Shown here one piece after another: positions 58,090-64,000 of a stretch of 64,000 nt of DNA. The first letter of the stretch is position 1. Every line of letters begins with the position of its first letter. The notes beneath the pieces were generated by a model. That model made no database searches. It was not told the DNA's origin and saw only the letters and a program-made list of their open reading frames with translations. Source of the DNA: Chondrosia reniformis (taxonomy: Eukaryota; Porifera; Demospongiae; Chondrillida; Chondrillidae); the NCBI GenBank assembly GCA_947172415.1, contig OX359193.1:2722501-2786500 (forward strand), in the 5' to 3' direction. Position numbers and translations under genes: made by a program.

Positions 58090-58700
58090 AAAACGTACAC
58101 AAATGGATAAGAATAAAGCCTTGTTGAACATCAGTAATATAAATTTACTAATTCTGGACGTTTCAACCAGGAGGTCTTCATCAGTAAGCAGGAATGGGAA
58201 TATCAAGTAGAAAATTAGTAAATTCATGTTGCTGATGCTCAACAAGGCTTTATTCTCATAATGATCGCCACAAACACTCCTTATTCCTACACATGGACAA
58301 GTAAAAATATAAACAAAAAACGTAAGAAGAGAAGACAGAGCTTAAATTACCAAAGTTTTAAAATGGTCGACTAAACGAATTTCTCTTGCATGAATAAAGG
58401 GACAATTCTGCCTCAAACTTAATGGAAACGTACACAAATACGCTTTATCTAACCTTTGCTACAACTCGTTTATTCCGAAGCTCCTTCTCGTAGGAGAGGG
58501 TAGACTTGTCATAGCCATTCTTGAAAGGATTATCTTCTTTTCAAACGAGGCAGTGATGTTTATGCAACGTCAAATGATTCCAAAATGTGCATTCAAAAAC
58601 ATATGAGGTGTTTATGACGCACTAGAGTAACATCACTTTACATCATCAGATTGCGCAATCGTAAGCTTACTTTCTTCATTACTTTTTAGATTATTCTGTT
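58090..58700 (+). repeat. R1 repeat, head portion with terminal hairpin
   Basis: The first 170 bp form an inverted repeat: AATAAAGCCTTGTTGAACAT is repeated inverted at about 58233-58252. The hammerhead-like motif lies on the minus strand in the loop. The copy stops inside the SVGDALE region. Confidence 0.75.
58157..58184 (-). ncRNA. Hammerhead-ribozyme-like core in R1
   Basis: The minus strand reads CTGATGA, a GACC/GGTT stem with a TCCT loop, then GAAACGTC. This has all conserved core positions (CUGANGA, GAAA and the GUC cleavage triplet). The compact CTGATGA...GAAACGTC layout is that of hammerheads in Penelope-like elements. The surrounding inverted repeat could enclose it as an extended stem. 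Confidence 0.65.
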
Positions 58701-58741
58701 GCTAGGTCCTTTCTTGGAGCCATATGGATTATTTATGATAT

Positions 58742-59260
58742 TTATATTAGATTACCTTGGTACATTGTAACTTGTACTGCACAGTGAAAGTTACTGGCAA
58801 TATTAAAATTACAATCAAGTCATACACAGTTCAAGTTACAAATTTAAGAGGGCCAAGTGACTATACAATATTAAAATTACAATCAAGCACTAGCTACACA
58901 TGCAGTGCAAGTTTCAAATTTAAAGAGATCCAAGTGACCCCTAGGATAATCAGTATTTTAAACAGTATAAGACTTTAGTCACACTAGTACTGTTGCAGGC
59001 TTTGAAATCCTCAGCTACTGCATAGAGAGTAGTAGTTGATACAGATCATCCAATGCAAGGTAGAACACATGGCCTACCAAATACCTTTTCACACCTTAGT
59101 ATAGACGGAAGATGATGCATCTGCATGCCATATATATCAACAAAGGTTCCAGTCTTAAAGGGTACTCAGGTAATAACCACAGCAGATTTGATCTGCCTTG
59201 TGAGGGAGCTAAGAATATCGACGGTCGGTTGTATGCATGCATTCCCATAATCAACCGACA
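58742..59260 (+). repeat. R2 repeat, partial copy
   Basis: Left half of R2, starting TTGGTACATTGTAACTTGTA and ending in a short match to the 17.45-kb repeat (AAATCGCGTTATG) at 59268. Confidence 0.75.
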
Positions 59261-60789
59261 TAAATCGCGTTATGAAAACAATAGAGGAGGCTGTCTATGG
59301 CAGCCCTTAAAAATTGCTCTCTTCTTCTTGAACAGCATTAAAACGTAGACTACGTGGTCTTCTAGCGATATTCCTTACAATCAGTGTTCCATACGTCTTC
59401 TTTGTAAATATATAGCCACAATAGAATGAATACAACGATAAAAGCAAGGCGAACATTTTCGTATATACACTATCTGAATCTAATACACTACACGAATAAA
59501 TACTACTAACAAAATTGTCTTGTGAACAGAAGCCGAGTTCAACCCAGATTAAACTGCCCAGGTTCAACCCACTTTCGATTACCCATGTGTAAACGGTAAT
59601 AGAAGGGGAGAATCTAAAAGCTATGAGAAGAATGATACCCCCTCTGTCAGGAAGAACCTTCTTCATTTACCAACCATGGAACAGTTTTGTTTTAGACTTC
59701 TAAATATGTAACAATGATATGGACATGCTTGTTTTAATGTAATTATATTTATAGTTTATTTTGTGATGCAAATTGTGCAATAATTGCATAGTAACTGGAA
59801 CTTAGTGGCTTTTAGAAAAGATATCAGTTGTCAGCTCCACCAGAAGCATTTAGAAACGCTGCGGCCATAAAAACCTTTTGGTGAATACGCAAGATTTTAA
59901 GGATTTTTACCTTTACAATTCAGTCATGTTTCGATGACATCAACTATAATATTGCAATCAAAACATGGCCGACTAGTATCAACACTTCAAATTAGCAATA
60001 GTTGTTTTTCACACTTCTGAAAACTGAAGTAATTTCAAGAAAGGAGCTCAAAAAGTGGTAAAGCCTGGGCTGCATCAGCCGCAGTCGTTCCGGTGGCCTT
60101 GATTGTAGTCAGTGTATTTTAAACTATCATCCTAAGTGCGTAATAATCCGCTGTATATAAGCATATATGTACATACAATAAATAAACAAAATTTAATACA
60201 TCGCAACAATATAAATAACAATAGTTGGTTCGTAGTGGCTTTTAAAAAGTTATTGAAAAGACAATTTGCATTGCTTATATATACATGACTTTGAACAAAA
60301 ATAGAGTGTAACTATACCCATAAATAATGTGATTTAATTAATAAAATATTGCAAAATTACATGCAGAAGTACTGTTACACAACTCAAATTAAGCTAGATA
60401 AATCTTTCCACTTACAAGGTGTTGGTTTGTTTGTGCTCTGAGAACCATTGAATCATTAGTTATTGAATCTCCAACATACAGTGTTTGTACAATGTTGACT
60501 GATTGATAGCTTGACTGACTTACAAGGTGGGCAGTCTATTCTAACAAATTTAAAATCTAAAAACACCACCTGGTGTAACAACTCCATTTGACTCCAAAAT
60601 GTCTTTGTGCTTTGACAAATAAAATTGTACACTGCATAAATCACAATAGCAAAAGTCTCCAACTTCATTCAACTTCCTTAAATATCATGACTCACCCAAT
60701 AGAGGTAATCCCTGAAGTGGTTTTCACTTAAAGGAGACAAAGAATAATCCATTCATAAATATCAGATTACCTTGGAATATTGTAACTTG
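59261..60789. other. No gene recognised
   Basis: Two minus-strand ORFs (59666-59307 and 60668-60456) have no recognisable motif. No repeat family is seen apart from R2 edges. Confidence 0.4.
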
Positions 60790-60985
60790 CGCTGTATACT
60801 ACTTATATCTGTCAACAAAATAGCCGATGCTACACTGGCTTTAGTTTTCTAGCTTAAATATTCCCTTAGAAACCACTTGTACTAATTTAAAGCTTAGGCA
60901 AAAACGTTTTCTACAAGATATGGCCTTGAAATTGATAGAAATCAAGTGATGACCGGACTTGGTTAACTGGACATGTCACATACCT
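60790..60985 (+). repeat. R4 repeat, copy 3 (partial)
   Basis: Matches the interior of R4 (TCTGTCAACAAAATAGCCGA, TTTTCTAGCTTAAA, ATGGCCTTGAAA) with deletions. The GC-rich ends are missing. Confidence 0.6.
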
Positions 60986-61937
60986 ACCAAATCTCACACC
61001 TTAGGCGTAAGTCTCATGCTTTGGGGGTGATCTCAAGCACTCATGCTAAGGCTCCCTAATCTCACACCTTACAGAAATCATTGTTCTAACACACACAACT
61101 AGAAATTGCATTTCTAACAAATTTACTTGAACGTTGACTTGGAAGAAGCCAGAACCGAATGGTGTTCATTAGTCTCGTAGCCGTTCCACTTTTATTGCAG
61201 GCTGGGTACCGTACGAAACTAGCGTTAGGTGTTTTTTCTCTCGTCAGCATCCGGTCAGTTTATTCCACTTTCTAATTCTCAGTTCAAATTACTGACTGCT
61301 TCCAATTGTGACATCAAATTCATCCGGTGTTGTGACTCAGTGAGTGACCGCATATGTTAAAAAAGGTGGTGGGTTTGACTTGTCCCTATAAACCCACCAA
61401 TTTGTGGTGGTAATAACCATCATTTTACATTGGTGTGTGTTACACACTCTTTTTTGCATTATTTGTTGCAGGCACTGCCTCTAAATAATCAAAACAGCTT
61501 AATTGATTACTACGCTTGGATATTTCAAATAGATCAATTAATTGTTAACATTCATTAAACATCAAAATACAAATTCTATATTTCTACACATACGTTTTCT
61601 TTTCTTCCTTTAAAATTAAGTTAATTAAGAATTACAACCTGTGAGTGATGATTTGAAGCACATCATGTAGTGAGCGGTGGTTGTAACACAGAGCTTTAAA
61701 CCCACCATTACGGGTTTAATGAACGGTGTTTATAACCCCCAAATTGGTGTATTATATACACCAGTGTTTTAACGGTATCGTGGTGTAATAAATTAATGTA
61801 TTGCACCACGGTCCGATTCGATAGTCTACCACGACAACGGACAAAGTCCATTCAATCAAACAATTAACCAACAAAAATAACTGCACACAGCAAAAACTCT
61901 ACATCAATCAAGTTCTACTCTATTCCCCAACAAACTA
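60986..61937. repeat. Possible short inverted-repeat element; Gypsy 3' flank
   Basis: GGTGGTGGGTTTGAC, AAACCCACCA and TACATTGGTGTGTGT at 61364-61438 have looser inverted partners at 61675-61775 (TTTAAACCCACCATTACG, ACACCAGTG). The 3' LTR of the Gypsy element should also lie here on the minus strand, but no second LTR is visible for comparison, so its borders are unknown. Confidence 0.3.
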
Positions 61938-64000
61938 TTACATCACCCCTATTACACAACCCACTAAGTCACATGACACACACATAAGTCTGTTGCATGA
62001 CTTCGTCCCCTTCAAGTACATGCGTCCCGAGTATGTCCAGAAACTTGATTCGACTAATCCATTTGGGGGTCTTCCAGGCCCCTTCCTCTCTTCCCCATAC
62101 CAAAAGTGACCTGCTGGAATATCAATGGGGCAAGCACACACCCTTGATTGATGAACCTGGATGGTTGGATCTTCAGGGATGTAGACCACTGACACATCTG
62201 GATCCCTACACTCCAGTACGCGATAAGGCCCCTGCTACAGCCTGGACATCTTCCTATGTTTAGAGGATTCGTCTTGCAGGAACTTGACTAGGACCCACTG
62301 GCCTATTCTAGGCTTGATAGAAGAAGCTTTTCTTTTGTAGTGCTTCTTGTACTTCCTTTGAGCCCTGGACGCTGCAGTCTCCCTGGCACTCGATAGGGAA
62401 ATCATCAGCTGTTCTTGATAATCATCAATTTCTGTAGGCTCCTTCGATGAAGGTGGGACAAAAACTGATTCAGATGGCGAACGACAATCTATACCGAAGA
62501 GTAAGAAAGATGTTTTCTCCCAAGTGGATTCATGAGGTGTATTCCTGTAGGACCACTCCAGGTTAGTACCTGTCCCATTGACTGTCGAATTTGTCTGCAT
62601 GTTTGCGAAGGGTGGTCTTGAGAGTTCGATTGAAGCGTTCGACCATACCATAGCACTGGGGGTGGTATGCCATTGTGTTTAGGTTTTTAATAGCCAATAG
62701 AGCACACACGTCCTTCATGATATGGGATAGTAGGTTTACCCCACAATCGGAAAGTAAGGCCTCTGGTACCCCAAAAAATGGAATCACTTCTTTTGTCAGC
62801 AATTCTACTAAACGAATAGCCTTCTCGTCCGGAACTGGAAATACTAATGGACATTTAGTAAAGAAATCCTGGAATACCGGTTGCCTCTTTCTGTAACAAG
62901 TAAGTACATTATATCCACTCCTAAAATTTGAAGGGGCCGTTGGACTGGTATTGGGTGTAGAGATGGTCTGATGTTGCGACCCACGCCTGACACTGTGGCA
63001 CACTGGGGGCAACTCCTGCAGTACTGCATGGTATCCTTATACATCCGCCCCAATACCACTTATGTGCTAAAGTGGTCAACAGTCGGTTGCCGGAGAAATG
63101 GCCCCCACATGGCGTGCTGTGAGTCTGCCCCATAACATTTCTTCGGAGATTATCAGGCAGGACCATTCTCTTGTGTCCACCACACTTGTCCACAAAATAC
63201 AGAACACTTCCATCCATGGCCCTTTGACTGCTACCTGCCTCGCTCTCCTTGCATCTTTGAGCAGTTTGCCTTTCTCTAAATAGTGGATCATTTTTTTCAA
63301 TGGTGTATCCTTCTTCTGCTCACTTGCTAGGTCTATGCTTTCACCAACAGCTGTACTTGGGTCAGCCTTCAACAGGGACTGGGTATCCTGCACAGTGGAT
63401 CCACAAGCGGTAATTGCTCCAACTTGAACTCCATCCTGCTGTACTGCTTCTTCCACAACTGGTGGCTTTGGGCCCCAAAGAAAGGGCATCTGCGTTAGCA
63501 TTCTCCTTCCCTGGGCGGTACACCAATTTAACTTACTTAATGCCCCTTCCATAAACTCTTATCCACCATCTTTTATGCTTCTCGGTAGGGCTTGACTCCT
63601 CAAACAGCTGAGTGATCAGTGTAAACAGTGACTTGGTGCTCATACAGATAGTAATGATAATGGGACATAGCCCATACAACTGCCAGTGTCTCTAGGTAAG
63701 TAATCCCATAGTTCTTTGCAGGAGGGGCAAGTGCCCTGCTAGCATATGCTATAGGATACGACTTCCCATGAGACTGATCTTGAGAGAGCACCGCCCCCAA
63801 ACCTGTCAGACTGGCATCAGTCTCCAAAACAAAATCACGCTAAAATGAAGGGTAGGCTAGAATCGGTGCTTCGCTCAACCTTGCTTTAAGGTTTTCAAAG
63901 GACTGTTGGCATTCCGGTGACTAATGGAACCTGGTTTCCTTCCTGGTGAGGTGATGGGGTGGCTCTGCAATCTTCAGTCAAACCTTCTTGCTGGGTTGGG
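61938..64000 (-). pseudogene. Ty3/Gypsy pol (RNase H and integrase), runs off the window
   Basis: Minus strand, in order: the end of RT (ECQQSFENLKARLSEAPILA, stop near 63843); RNase H with ETDASLTGLGAVLSQ, YASRALAPPAKNY and TVYTDHSAV; a connecting part with VYRPGKENANADAL; the integrase zinc finger (GHFSGNRLLTTLAHKWYWG, CRSCPQC); and the core with ILGVDIM (Asp), ALLSDCGVNLLSHIM (Asp, Cys instead of the usual Arg/Gln) and GMVERFNRTLKTTLR (Glu). The C-terminal part has LEWSYRNTPHESTW, GIDCRSPSE, IGQWVLVKF and, across a stop near 62235, WRGPYRVLECRDPDV (GPY/F module). At least four shifts or stops break the frame. RT and gag would lie beyond 64000. No chromodomain is seen. Confidence 0.9.

Overview
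This window looks like a transposon-dense, AT-rich stretch of an animal genome. A sponge or another early-branching metazoan is my best guess, and it is inference only. The reasons are short GT-AG introns (63 bp in one clear case) and a mixture typical of metazoan mobile DNA: piggyBac, Merlin, EnSpm/CACTA, Tc1/mariner, pogo, Helitron, Penelope-like, LINE and Ty3/Gypsy. I found no certain host gene, no tRNA or rRNA, and no prokaryotic features. Almost every recognisable coding region is a relic with stops and frameshifts.

Layout. 1-9 kb holds an inverted repeat, a non-autonomous Tc1/mariner element with TA duplications, dispersed repeats, a small unidentified two-exon ORF, a Penelope endonuclease fragment, a piggyBac relic and a LINE tail. 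9.4-11.1 kb holds a DDE integrase relic tail-to-tail with a UIM-HECT ubiquitin-ligase relic. 13.0-15.9 kb is a Merlin element with long terminal inverted repeats (TIRs). 16.2-18.6 kb is a CACTA transposase. 19.2-22.3 kb holds two more piggyBac relics and a Tc1 fragment. 22.5-24.0 kb is a Penelope-like reverse transcriptase with a hammerhead-ribozyme motif. 24.8-31.1 kb is a decayed Helitron (Rep plus PIF1 helicase, minus strand). 32.2-35.7 kb is a mosaic of dispersed repeats.

36.0-45.6 kb is the most interesting region. A roughly 9.6-kb segment is bounded by TIRs of about 170 bp and a candidate 4-bp duplication. Its left arm carries an integrase (plus strand) and its right arm a UIM-HECT E3-ligase gene (minus strand). 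Later hairpin elements and a minisatellite are nested inside. The same two genes occur side by side at 9.4-11.1 kb, so they probably form one mobile module.

50.8-55.3 kb is a 4.5-kb pogo-type element with TIRs of about 350 bp and TA duplications; it carries a transposase and a Ulp1-like (C48) cysteine protease. 55.4-59.3 kb is a second repeat mosaic, and 61.9-64.0 kb is Ty3/Gypsy pol running off the window edge.

Repeat family names used here: R1 (hammerhead-bearing, 6 copies), R2 (palindromic, 6 copies), R3 (GTAGGGATG ends, 3 copies), R4 (GGGGCGCC ends, 3 copies), R5 (about 150-bp units, 2 loci). All family assignments come from reading translations and motifs by eye; no database search was run.
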